A stretch of DNA of 64,000 nt, from positions 61,688,605 to 61,752,604 of the forward strand of contig CP137666.1 in assembly GCA_037976565.1 (NCBI GenBank), written 5' to 3'. Of this stretch, positions 38,001 to 48,489 are shown piece by piece. This DNA comes from Mesocentrotus franciscanus (lineage: Eukaryota > Echinodermata > Echinoidea > Camarodonta > Strongylocentrotidae). Numbering within the stretch: position 1 is the first letter of the stretch; each line of letters opens with the position of its first letter. Below the pieces are notes generated by a model. That model was not told the origin of the DNA. It saw only the letters and a program-made list of their open reading frames with translations, and did no database searches. The translations under genes were made by a program, and so were the position numbers.

Positions 38001-41000
38001 AGGCTATTTTTGTAGCACCTCCATCGCTGCATAATATTATGATGGCATCGTGTCTTCCCTCTTACGTTACAGCCCTTAGACCGAAAACGATCGCCTTCAC
38101 CTTCTCGCTTCGAGTCGCTCGTGGAGGCTTGTTTAAATGATTGTTTTTTAGTGTCAGTGGTGTTTTCAAATCATTAATTGAATTGAATCTTGTTTATGAA
38201 GTGTTAAACTGGCATAATATTCTATATTTGTTGAATTTCATTGATTGTAATGTTTTTCTTCTCCATCCTCCCTTAAACTTGTAATTCATCCAGGCTGTGT
38301 GCTGTGATGACCACATTCACTGTTGCCCATCAGGCTACAGTTGCGGAACCAACTCCTGCCAGAAGGGCTCCAAGCACCTACCCCTTCTCTCCAAGTCCAC
38401 TGGCCTCCTTAAGCTTACCTTTGAAGGACAGCAAGAGCCAGAGGTCAAAGTTCATGATAATAAACATCTCCTATTTCAGGTGAGAGAATCCCCATACATT
38501 AAGTCAAACGATTGGGGTTATGGAGTAGGTCTATAACTAGGTGGACAGAGTTGAAGCTATGAATTTGACAAGTGTAGATATTGACAGCAGAGCAGTTGTC
38601 ATCAGACTGGGTGCCAAAATAACTTTTAATCCTTGTTCATCAAGATGGTTTAGAATATTTTCTTGAAATATCTGTAGAATCTGTATGAGGATGAATAAAG
38701 TGAGATCTATGGCTCTTGACAGATACAACCACGTTTATGAATCTCTCTTTTTTTTTAATTTCCATTTATTTTTAAATTCCATTTTTATGAACATGATAGG
38801 TGGTCTCCCATGAGGAATCAGGTGATAAGATCATGTGTCCTGATGAGATCTCATCATGTCCCACTGGATCCACCTGCTGCCAGACACCAGGAAACATCTA
38901 CGGCTGCTGCCCCTATCCAGCGGTAAGTTCTTTCTATTTATACAATTTTTATGCCTCCGGCTACTTTGTAGCGGAGGCATAAAAATTGTGTTTTCTAGTT
39001 GTCCGTCCGTATGTACGTACGTACCGTTCTCGTGATCGCGTTCGTTATCTCAAGAACTGATTGATGGATTACCGCCAAACTTGGGTCATGTATGTATCTT
39101 GCATAGCCAATGAACTGAATAGATTTTGGGGTCACGAGGTTAAAGGTCAAAGGTCACAGGGCTCATTATGTATGCAAAAACAGCTTGTGATCACACTATC
39201 ATTAGAACCGGTGGACGAATTACCATCAAACTCAAGACATGTTTATGTATCTTGCAGAGCCAATGAACTGATTAGATTTTAGGGTCATGAGGTCAAAGGT
39301 CAAATGTCATGGGGCTCATTATGTATGCATATAAATAGCTTGTTAACGCATTATAATTAGAATCGACAGATGGATTACTATCAAACTCAGGACAGGAATT
39401 TATCTTGCAGAGCCATGTATATGAAAAATAGCTTGTAATCACGATATTCTGAGAACCCGTTAATGGATTACTATCAAAATTGAATATTAAAAATTGCTTC
39501 CGTTTTGGTTTGTAAAATCGCTCTATGGCAGAGCCATCATTTTCGACTGCGCGCAGTCGAAGTTCAATCTAGTCTTATTGTAGGTTTAATTGCTCAATGG
39601 ATAGATCATTTTTTGTTAGGCATAGAATATCATATAATATGGAAGACTGTTTGAACATAACGCAACCGTCAAAAGATTATATTTCTTTCATAATAACGAG
39701 AAGAGATTTTTTATTCAGTGAATGAATTAAATTGAATTTCAATGACTGCATGCTGACAAGGTTCCCAGGAAAGATCAAGGAACTACATCTTGTATTAGAT
39801 GATACCCTTGCCTGGCTCTACTTCAGAGACAGGTACAAATTGGATAGGATCTTTCAACTGGAAATTTATTGAAAGGAAAGGATGATAGTTTGCCAAATAA
39901 AGGAAATGATGGCAATTTGTGTAGTTATTAACTTCAAATTGAAATTATATTTGGACTTCACAGACCTTTATTCCTTTTTTTATTTTTTTATTTTTTTATA
40001 TTCAAATCAAGTTTATTTTACAATGGACTTCTTTGTAAATAGTGAGACTTTCATACTGTATGGGTTGTGGACCTCTCCCTTGTTATGTATGTGGTTTGAA
40101 TACATGCAGCTATTTGAAGCAGAAAAATACATTAGAAGTTTCAGTTTCAGTTTCCTGGTTATGTTTTTATTGTGATATCAAGATTTTATAGAAAAATATC
40201 TATATACTTCAAGGGCAGTAAAAAAAAAAAACTAATTTCTTGTTATGTATGTGGTTTGAATACATGCAGCTATTTGAAGCAGAAAAATACATTTTTAAAA
40301 AATAGGGGAATCTGCATGCAGCAGAATTAGTTTCAGTTACCTGGTAATGTTTATATTATGATATCAAGATTTTATAGAAAAGATTATACTTCAAGTTCAG
40401 GGGCATTCAGTATTGTGGCTATTGTGAAAGCTTTCAATTTTACTCTTGATGGGTGCTCATCACTGACAAGAAATCAGGTCAAAGGGTAGATCATTAACTC
40501 TAGGCATGTCTTACTCTCTTTATTTGTTGATATTTTTTTTTGCTGTTTGGCTATAATCCTCCTGATCCTGATTGTCCATACCCACATCAACCAATTAATC
40601 ATACATTTATCACATTCGTTTGATCAGTTCTGTGATCAATATAGTTATTTGAAAACTTTGAAGATGTGGCGCATTACAAAACTTGCAAAGAATTAATTTA
40701 CTTTTTTTTCCTCATTAAAAACGGTATAATTAAACCGACGTTCAGGAAACCTTTTAAACACCAGGGCCCATGTTCAATTATATTTAATACTGGAATCATG
40801 TCAGTATTTCACTTAGTATTCAGCTTAGCTATTGATAGCTGAAATCTTACTCAAATCACATCTAAATAATTTATTTTAGTAAGCCAATTTTAAGCCATTT
40901 TAATTTAGTAAGTACATTTTAAGCCAACTACTTTCTGATAGCCATTGTGACCAGGGCTCAATTTTTTCTTCCCCACGGGGGCTCTTCCCCCCAAAAAGCC

Positions 41001-42186
41001 CCTGTGAGCTTTCACATGACTGAATTTGTTACATATTGACTCACGGGGATCTTTTAGTAATGACGGGGGGCTCTTTCTTTAATACAAATTTCCATTGAAT
41101 TGGTACCCATGGCCATGATACTCCTAAATTCTTTGCTATTTCATCATTATCATTTATTTAAGTCAGCATTTTCCCTCTTACAACTTTACAAGTTACATGG
41201 TGTTACTGACTTTCATTCCTTGATGACATTCTCTCCATTTCTTCCTGTTCTGCACATTCCTCCTCATCATTCAGAGCAACCTTATTACACTCTTTCTTTA
41301 GTCTTTACCATATCATTCCACAACATCTTTGGTCTTCCTCTTCTTCTCAATATGCTCTCATACCACCTGGCGCGGTATAGCCACTGCTGACGGCCGCACT
41401 GCACTGCGAGCTTCTGTTCTTTGTATCGGTAATACTCGTAGAGATGTGGAGATGGGCGATATAACACCATCTTGCGGTGAATAAGCTTACATTTGTTTAC
41501 AATATGGCGGCCTCCAGACACCAATAAATTCGAGCGAGAAATCCTGCACGCTTATCTTACTTCCATAGTTCCATTTCATTGATTTAAGGTTTGAAACGCA
41601 ATATTGTGTGAAAGTTATAACAAAAACTTTCAATTTTGCAATCGCCCCCGTGAGCAATCTGAAGGAGGTAATTTTGTAGCTCATGGGGGCAAATCGCCCG
41701 TCGTCGCCCACGTGTATTTCGAGCCTTGATTGTGACATCACATAACTAATCCAAAATTATGCACAATAAGTTGCATTGAATTAAATGCAAACCTTTCTTA
41801 ATTTGCTTGTGCGCATGCCTCAGTAAGAAAAAACACATGCCTGCTAATCAAGGCCTCCACAATATTTGGCCTAGATCTGCTATGGACCTGTCTTAAACTA
41901 GTAATGGTAAAATATTTAGCCACAATCTTCAATTTAATATCAAAGTTGTCAAAGTATTTCATCTAAGCCAAAAATGTAATAAATTGTTCCGTCATAAGTT
42001 TTGAATTGAAGACTGGGCCGGATAGATAAGCAGGTTCTTTCTATTTTGATTTTGTTTGATCAGGCCATCTGCTGCTCTGATCTGATACACTGCTGTCCAA
42101 GTGACTACTCGTGTAACACCTCTACAGGAACGTGCACCAAAGATGACCATATCATGCCATGGGTGGGAAAGATTCCAATTGTCTAG
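28997..42186 (+). CDS. GRN: Giant progranulin, 29 granulin domains (spliced, 6 coding exons)
   Basis: Join 28997-29068, 29658-35897, 36637-36756, 38294-38479, 38800-38922, 42064-42186. All junctions are GT-AG and phase 0, giving 2,287 residues. Residues 1-17 or so form a signal peptide ([17 protein letters not shown]), so the protein is secreted. Domains follow the granulin pattern C-x6-C-x5-CC-x8-CC-x6-CC-x5-CC-x5-C-x6-C, with the family's AVCC-x-D-x-x-HCCPxGY core. Domain 1 covers residues 34-85, domains 2-27 about 108-2081, domain 28 2115-2166 and domain 29 2219-2271. No transmembrane segment was seen. Progranulins are secreted precursors cut in the linkers to about 6 kDa granulins; they act in growth, lysosomal function and immunity. 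Human progranulin has seven and a half domains, so this is exceptionally long. Repeat number could be affected by assembly of near-identical units. Confidence 0.9.
29658..35897 (+). CDS. GRN: Progranulin giant exon, granulin domains 1-27
   Basis: A single exon of 6,240 bp (2,080 codons) between the acceptor tttttccag (ends 29657) and the donor gtatgt (35898). Domain 1 is divergent and followed by its own linker with [11 protein letters not shown]. Domains 2-27 are almost identical, with a constant linker [20 protein letters not shown]. Every domain keeps all 12 cysteines, and no stop or frameshift occurs in 27 units, which argues for purifying selection or very recent homogenisation. Domains 2 and 14 are two residues shorter near the end (DAGAC instead of DVSAGTC). 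Invertebrate exons of this size are unusual, and other granulin genes split each domain over two exons. Confidence 0.9.
29904..35828 (+). repeat. 231-bp tandem array encoding granulin domains 2-27
   Basis: Twenty-six units of 231 bp (two of 225 bp), in frame because 231 is 77 codons. Two main variants exist: type A with CPIPNAV and [10 protein letters not shown], and type B with CPIPSAV and [10 protein letters not shown]. From unit 17 to unit 26 they alternate strictly B-A, giving a 462-bp higher-order period. Pairs 21-22 and 23-24 share the private changes tcacaagg, gccgctcct and agacggtaat, so that dimer duplicated recently. Because the period is a multiple of three, other stop-free frames also run through the array on both strands. 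Confidence 0.95.
36637..36756 (+). CDS. GRN: Progranulin exon 3, first half of granulin 28
   Basis: Forty codons between the acceptor tatctcttag and the donor gtaagt. They encode the [10 protein letters not shown] start, [16 protein letters not shown] and end at VHN, exactly before the AVCC of the next exon. Cutting the domain between the third and fourth cysteine pairs is the usual place for a granulin intron. The sequence is clearly divergent from the array units, so this domain was not part of the recent expansion. Confidence 0.9.
36830..37345 (+). repeat. Degenerate tandem repeat in progranulin intron 3
   Basis: Loosely repeated units of about 35-40 bp around gtgattgcaaaccatgtcaa and tcacaagt, seen perhaps a dozen times with many changes. 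Non-coding and old, judging by divergence. Confidence 0.6.
37788..38070. mobile_element. 283-bp MITE in progranulin intron 3
   Basis: The left end gtgacgtaagagggaagac and the inverse of the right end, gtaacgtaagagggaagac, match at 18 of 19 positions. There is no transposase. A short open frame across it is not a gene. No target duplication could be fixed. Confidence 0.6.
38294..38479 (+). CDS. GRN: Progranulin exon 4, second half of granulin 28 and linker
   Basis: Sixty-two codons between the acceptor ttcatccag and the donor gtgaga. [22 protein letters not shown] completes domain 28 with its last six cysteines; the final loop is short. A 40-residue linker follows, rich in K and L ([19 protein letters not shown]), unlike the WYEKS linker of the array. 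Confidence 0.9.
38800..38922 (+). CDS. GRN: Progranulin exon 5, first half of granulin 29
   Basis: Forty-one codons from the acceptor catgatag to the donor gtaagt. [10 protein letters not shown] leads into [15 protein letters not shown] and GCCPYPA, stopping before AICC, the same split point as domain 28. A HINE-like repeat begins only 28 bp after the exon end. Confidence 0.9.
38951..39573 (+). mobile_element. Helentron/HINE-like element family B, copy 1, in progranulin intron 5
   Basis: Begins with the hairpin atgcctccggctactttgta/gcggaggcat. A (gtccgt/acgt) tract follows, then tandem units of about 150 bp with aactgattagattt and gaggtcaaaggtca. It ends with the perfect palindrome ttcgactgcgcgcagtcgaa (39542-39561) and then gttcaatctagt. 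The 3' palindrome close to a CTAGT end fits Helitron-type termini. Orientation matches the host gene. Confidence 0.6.
40078..40407 (+). repeat. Two-copy direct duplication in progranulin intron 5
   Basis: The block starting cttgttatgtatgtggtttg (about 40078) recurs at about 40229, and both run through tgcagctatttgaagcagaa to gatatcaagattttatagaa. The second copy carries an extra aaaataggggaatctgcatg insertion. Non-coding. Confidence 0.8.
40952..41728. mobile_element. hAT-like non-autonomous element in progranulin intron 5
   Basis: The ends CAGGGCTCAATTTT and (inverse) CAAGGCTCGAAATA match imperfectly. The flanking 8-bp repeat attgtgac is perfect (40944-40951 and 41729-41736). Subterminal gcccctgtgagc and gcccccgtgagc are also inverted relatives. 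Length is 777 bp with no transposase. Eight-bp duplications and CAGGG ends are usual for hAT elements. Confidence 0.65.
42064..42186 (+). CDS. GRN: Progranulin last exon, end of granulin 29 and stop
   Basis: The acceptor gtttgatcag ends at 42063. Forty codons follow: [17 protein letters not shown] ... GTC completes domain 29, and a 16-residue tail ([15 protein letters not shown]) ends at TAG 42184-42186. The conserved glycine of the HCCPxGY motif is an aspartate here. Confidence 0.9.
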   Translation, partial: AICCSDLIHCCPSDYSCNTSTGTCTKDDHIMPWVGKIPIV

Positions 42187-42975
42187 TCCATTGAGATGCA
42201 AGGATGACATGTCACAGGAGACTTAACACAAGATCAACAAATTTATAGACAAAAATATGATTTTCCGTTTATGGTACCCATCAGTTGGAGAGACTATTTT
42301 TCTAATTTGAGTACTATGAGTATGCTTCTTAAAGCAGAAATTTTCTATGATATAAGCTTGATTGATTAATGGTTATAGTTATGTCAGTTTTAAAAGATAG
42401 ATTTAAGAATTTATTAGCTTACAAAAATTGAAATTCAAGTAGTGTTAAAGTACTACCTAAAGAGTGTTTTGAGATAGAAGAAGCATACCATGTGAAAGAT
42501 TCCACACCACTTCCGACTCAAGTAGTAGTGGGTAAGAATTTCTTATTTTGACCTATTTCTTACTGACAAAAAATGATGATATGCATTATCATGTCAAAAT
42601 TGGTGAAGTAGTGGCGACAATACACACATCCTTGATTTGATGAATTTCGTTTTTGCAGTTTCAGATTGTAATTCTAGTACCGTATCAGTTGTGAACTTGT
42701 GATTTATTTCATTTTCTCATATATAGAGCAGTTACATGAATATGTAGTTCATTTTTTATTGATAAACATTGTTACAACAGTTACAATAATTTATATATAT
42801 ATATATATGAATTAAACAGGAGGAAAAATATAATCATGATGTCTTGAATCTAATTGAGTTATGTTTACTAGAGATATATGTTAAGAATATTGTTGATGGC
42901 CATTTATGTGGTGTGGATTTTTTTTAATTTTGTGGAGATTGATATTGTGATATTGCACTGTATTTTTTATGAGGA

Positions 42976-42981
42976 AATAAA
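42976..42981 (+). terminator. Candidate poly(A) signal of progranulin
   Basis: An AATAAA hexamer within gaggaaataaagttcagatc, about 790 bp after the stop codon. A second AATAAA lies near 43257. Which one is used cannot be told from sequence alone. A (TA)n tract at about 42792-42808 lies within the presumed 3' UTR. Confidence 0.45.
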
Positions 42982-43019
42982 GTTCAGATCTAAGAGATCA
43001 AAAGATAAATATACTATGG

Positions 43020-44268
43020 ATGCAAATCTATGATCAGAGAACTGTTGAAGATTGTGTGTTTATTTGTACTATCAATTTAAGTAAAGGTGAAGGGGAAGGG
43101 GAATTTCAAGGATTTATATTCTTTTTCACATAGGGCTGCATATCACTTTTTCGGCTATTCAATCCTTGTCAGCTGTTATATCACTGATATGGTATGGCAA
43201 ATTGGCATTGCACCATCATCCCCAGAAATAACTGTTAAACATTGTTTATAATAATATTAATAAAGAATAATAAGGAGTATGTTGTAAAGCGCCATAGCCA
43301 GTATGGAAATGCTCAAAGCTCTAGTCTTGGAGAGTACATGAAAAGTAGAAATATATATAGAATGCAATACAGACTATTAAAGATGATGTGCTTGTGTACC
43401 TCTGATATAGCAAAGAACGATCTGCTTACATGCAAGCTCCACAGTACCGTATCAACTGGGACCTCTGATATAGCACTCCTCTTTAACAAAATATAATGCA
43501 CTTTCTGTATTTGAAAAGGTGAGGCCAGTGTGGAATATAATGATTTGTGTATTAGCCTGGGCCACTATTAACTGTAATTTTGATTATGTAATATTATCAA
43601 CATAGTATTCCATTCTTTTTTGTCAATTCCTAATTAGTTACCTCGGTCATTCCATGCGATATAATTGTTGTAGCAGTAATTATTGGAGGTACTATTATGC
43701 ATTTTTCTGTTCTGCCATATTTCTTTTCAAGAAGAAGTAGCAAGTTATATGCAAAGAGTAATGTGGACTTATGATTGTATAGTGTTGCTCTATTGCTGGT
43801 ATTATAAGAAATATAGTTATATACATGCCCATTCATAGTATTATGAGGCAACTATGAATAGCTGCAGAATGTACGTGTGCATGACTTATGGGAATTTCAA
43901 ACATGCTGATGTGTAATACCTCAGTCCATCTAGATGCTGCTTTAATCAGATTTTGTACAAACTGTTCCCAAGTTTCTTGCAAATCTCTTCTACCAGTAAT
44001 CATGCATTCACTGTATTCTCAGTTGAGGTACACTTCTTGTGTTTACTCACCCACTTGCTCTGGCTCACAGCCAAGTAGCGCATATGTATTCTTTCAGAGA
44101 TATATTGGAATTGTTTATATATAGTTTTGTATTGTTACTCATGAATATTCATTTATACAACAAAATCAACAAATTCCCACGAAGGGATTGGCCAGGAATG
44201 GCTCACGCAATACTTCCACCGTGAAAATTAATAGAAATGGAGGGACGTCGATCATGGTGCATGTACAG
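43020..44268. other. Intergenic, nothing recognised
   Basis: A gttgtaaagcgccatag motif near 43280 resembles a retroposon 3' end. The short open frames show no family. Confidence 0.4.
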
Positions 44269-46754
44269 CAGGGCTGCCAACACTCACGCATTGAGCGTGA
44301 GACTCACGCATTTCACTCAATTCTCACGCTCTCACGCTAACAATGAAATTCCTCACGCACAAATCTTAAATAACTAAATAATAATAAAAACAGATAAATT
44401 TGAATGAATTATGCGACCAAAATCAAGAATTTAGAAAGTTTTCCTCCTTTTATCCCCTTTTATCGAAGACGAAAGCCTCGATCTCACTTATCGCGCGCGT
44501 GCGTGTGTAAGATCGGCGACTATTATATAGCTAGCTAGCCTGATATACGCATATCCTCGCACCGTACCCATATCCATATGCAGCTAGCCGGGTCAGCCCG
44601 AGCCTACGCCGGACGCGTCTTATTTTTTCGTACCACGGCGAGCCCAGATTCCTATTATATCATGAATATTCATTACGCAGGGTCGGGGAAAGTCTCGATT
44701 CTCTTGAATATTCATGTATGATCGAGGTGGGAACTATCCTACGCGTGTAGCATGCGCAGCATCGAATATCGTGTGTAACACGTTGGATTAATGGTAGGCC
44801 TATAAAACGACATAGAAAAGCAATGTCATGGTCATTTAGATAATACAGTCATAAATGCTGTGTTTATACTAGTAAATGCCAAAATGTCAGTAGAAGATTA
44901 TATAGCATATATTTCAAGCAAGAGTCTTGATAGGCAATTTATGAGTAGGCCTACCGTACTTTTCTGAGGTCAAGTTGAATCTAATTCTTTTCATGAAGGG
45001 AAAATAATCAGTTCGCTGTTTGCTTTTTAAATATTACAAGCAGAGGTTGAATTTTGGTATTGATTATGTGATACATTATTATGAACATGAGTTAAGTTCA
45101 ATTAGCAAAGGTGAATTTGATATCCAGCTGCTTGTATAGACTAGTGACTTAGATTTGCCCTTTGCAGCTGGTTATCAAGACAGTATTGAACAAGTGTGTG
45201 TATTTGATGCTTAGGAAAGAAAGCAGTTATTTAATCCGGTTAGAATTGGTGAGAACGAATATAGCACTGTGTGTCACAAATAAATCCTTATTCGTTTAAT
45301 ACGAAAGAGTATCTTTACGAGGATAAAGTACGTAGCTATAGAGTTTGATTTCATAAGTCATTTATTATGACAGGTACATAGTATGTGAAACGACACATCA
45401 TGCAGGCACTAAAGTAATTATTCAGTGGTAATATTATGCAGTTAAGTGAGCATGCATAGATCATAGAAATAATTTAAGTGCAATACACAGGTATTTATTT
45501 TTGCTAAATGTCTGTAAATATGTAGGCCTATTCTTGTTATTTAATTTTAATACAGATTGAATTGTCACTACGACCCAGTCTAAAGAATAAAACGTCAAAT
45601 CCAGTTTTATCAAATTAACATTTGCTAATTGAACTTAACTCATGTTTATACTGTATCACATATTCAATACCAAAATTCAACCTCTGCTTGTAATATTTAA
45701 ACAAGCGAACCTAGAACTGATTATTTTCCCATGCATAAAAAGAACTAGATTCAACATGACCTCGGAAAAGTACTCATAAATTGCCTATCAAGAGAACAAT
45801 CATTTTACTCTTGCTTGAAATATATGCTATATATCTTGTCTACTGGCATTTTTTTTTGCATTTATTAATAATTAAACACAGCATTTATGACTGTATTATG
45901 ATCTAAATGACCATGACATTGCTTTTCTAATGTCGTTTTATACCATTAATCCAACGTGTTACACACAATATTCGATGCTGCGCATGCTACGTATGTAGGA
46001 TAGTTCCCGCCTCGATCATACATGAATATTCAAGAGAATCGAGACTTTCCCGACCCTGCGTAATGAATATTCATAAAAAATAGGAATCTGGGCTCGCTGT
46101 GGTACGAAAAAATAAGACGCGCCCCGGACGCGCCCCGGATATGGATCGGACGTACGTACGAACCAGCAGCGAGCTCGAGTACGTCATCTGCAGTTGACAA
46201 TTCAATTGATCGAGAACAGCAGAGATTTCACGGTTCTATGCTTTGTTTTTAAAGAAGGCCTAATATTACTTCATACAGTAGAATAGAATGAGAGGGATTT
46301 TAAAAATATAAAGTGAATTTTGAGAGTGAAAATGACTTGTGATTATTTGTAACAACTTAATTAAAGTTGAACGAAAACTTGCCTGTGGCTTTGTCTCAGA
46401 GAGTGAGCGCGTGGGGCCCTCAGTACCTCGCTCTACGCCTAGCCCAGCGGCCCACGTTCGTGGGCGAACAATCAGGTATTCCATGTTAATAATTTTCTTT
46501 ATCTCTCTGTATGATTTTCTCTCTCCATATTGCCTTTAGCTATATGTTAAAATACTCTCTAAAGTATGCACCAGATCACACAATTTCACCTTGAAAAATA
46601 AAAAAGCTCTACACTGTGGGAGGGGGGACGCCCCCCTCCCACACCCACCCCCACTCCCTCGCTCCGCTCGGTCGGGCTTGGTCGCTTCGCTCCCTCGCGC
46701 TAACGCTTCTCGTATAATCTCACTCTCAACTGTTTTCCAATGTTGGCAGCTCTG
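44269..46754. mobile_element. DNA element with CAGGGCTGCCAACA ends and a long internal hairpin
   Basis: The left end cagggctgccaaca (44269) and the inverse of the right end, cagagctgccaaca, match at 13 of 14. Both are flanked by tgtacag (44262-44268 and 46755-46761). Inside, two arms of about 490 bp (about 44615-45115 and 45610-46125) are inverted repeats of each other, separated by about 500 bp. Near the left end are repeated ctcacgc words. No transposase frame is present. The inner hairpin may be an element inserted in the outer one. Confidence 0.6.
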
Positions 46755-47149
46755 TGTACAGTATATGCTGGATATACCGTGATTGATGTCACACGGGTCA
46801 TTCCTATGCACCTGGCAAATACACGCATTGTGACATGCAATGCGCTAAACTTCTGAGGTGACTGATAGCTTAAACACTGCATTACATGTAGGTCTATCAG
46901 GTTTGTTAAAGGCTAGCCTCTAAAAAGTGCATAGCTTTATGGTCCCCTATCATATCATAAGCAATGTTTCACTGTTGAAATAATTTTCCAGATTTTTGCA
47001 CCATGTGTATGCAGCTTGGAGAAAAGATGTTGATTTTATCTTTATTTTCAGCTATATGTAGTTCATACCATTAGTTTTTCAATTATTTGATGAGGGCTAT
47101 AAATTTAATGAAACCTTGAAAGGTAAACTCTACAGCAATTTGGAAACAT

Positions 47150-47700
47150 AATTTCACTGTGTTGCAATCATTCACTCGTATACATGGCCTAGAAATACAT
47201 ATACCGGTAGTTTAGATGTTTGAGTAGTCCCCTACATACATTATGAATGCATATATACTATTACAGTTAATGATGCCATTGCAATGTTAATTAGGCTGTT
47301 CAGAGATACATAATATCAGGCACGTTTCATTGTGTTCAGTGCAAACATGCAATATTGCACTAGTATACATAGCCTAAAAGCTTATGAAGTACAGAATGTG
47401 TATATATATATGAGTAATCCCATACACATGCATACATGTACACACTTAGTTTTATGCTAAAATAATGCCATTGATGTTAATAAAGTTCAGTCAAGCACAT
47501 TTCTTTGTTTTGCAATATTAATTGATATAGCCTGGAAGTATGTAAAGTATAGAATGTAGATGTATGAATAGTCCCACATACACACCACCACGATGTGAAT
47601 ATATGCTAAAGTATATGTTGTCATTGAATATGTTAAGTTAATTCTGTTAATGAGGCCGTTTACAAGAGACAAATTATAGGCACACACGATGTATGGTATC
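47150..47700 (+). repeat. Degenerate 160-180 bp tandem repeat, about three units
   Basis: Units can be followed by atagcct(a/g)(a/g)aag at about 47187, 47369 and 47528, each continuing with agaatgtaga, gagtagtccc, catacacac and ttaatgatgccatt-like blocks. Divergence is high, so this is an old duplication. No coding potential. Confidence 0.55.
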
Positions 47701-48489
47701 CAAAAGTAGATAATTTCTTCTTTTTTGGGGGGGGGGATGAGAAGGGTAGGTCCCAGTGGTCCTAGCCCCCCTCCACAACATCTTGGATCTGCCCCTGATA
47801 TGCCATATATCACTCTGCCTGCATCCAGACCTCACTCATCAGTAGATATTGCACTGGATCGATGGAAGATGTACCAATGAGAGTTTGTTGATGAAAAATT
47901 GTAACATCCTGTCCTGGTTTTACGGGGGAAAAAAACATTAAGTTGTTCATTTTTATATTGATATTATTGATTTCTAAATGATGCCTTGATGGTTTGCTCT
48001 ACATAATGTTTTACTCTTGCAATAAAATAGAATGATTCCAACTCGTGGAGTGTAAATTGGAGTCCTCATATTTGTCAGCGGGCAAAACTAAGGTAATTCT
48101 GTCCCATATGTTACCACCAAGCATAATTTGTATACCCGACAATTCTATCTACTAGAACTTGGATTTGACCAATTCACAAGGAAAAGGACACTTGCGATGT
48201 TAATTTTTGTTTACTTTCACGTATTTGTGGTAACATATGGGACAGCATTAATCGGACACGTCCAAGTACAGTGAAACCTGTATGAAAAGACCATTGAACA
48301 GACAAGAAAGCAGTCTTTAGAGGCAGATGTTCTGTAAGTTCAGGTTATTTAAAGTACAGTCAGAATCTGTTCAAGGGAAGCCCAAATTGTGGTCAATATA
48401 GATGGATGGTCTTCAGCTGTATATATACAGCTGGTCACTTAAGCAGGTTTTACTGTACTTCGGGTTTACAAGGAAGATATTATGTAACA
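47701..48489. other. Intergenic; G-tract and inverted pair
   Basis: A tttttggggggggggatgag tract lies near 47725. The pair ctgtcccatatgttaccacc (about 48099) and its inverse ggtaacatatgggacag (about 48228) suggests a small foldback element. No gene was recognised. Confidence 0.4.
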
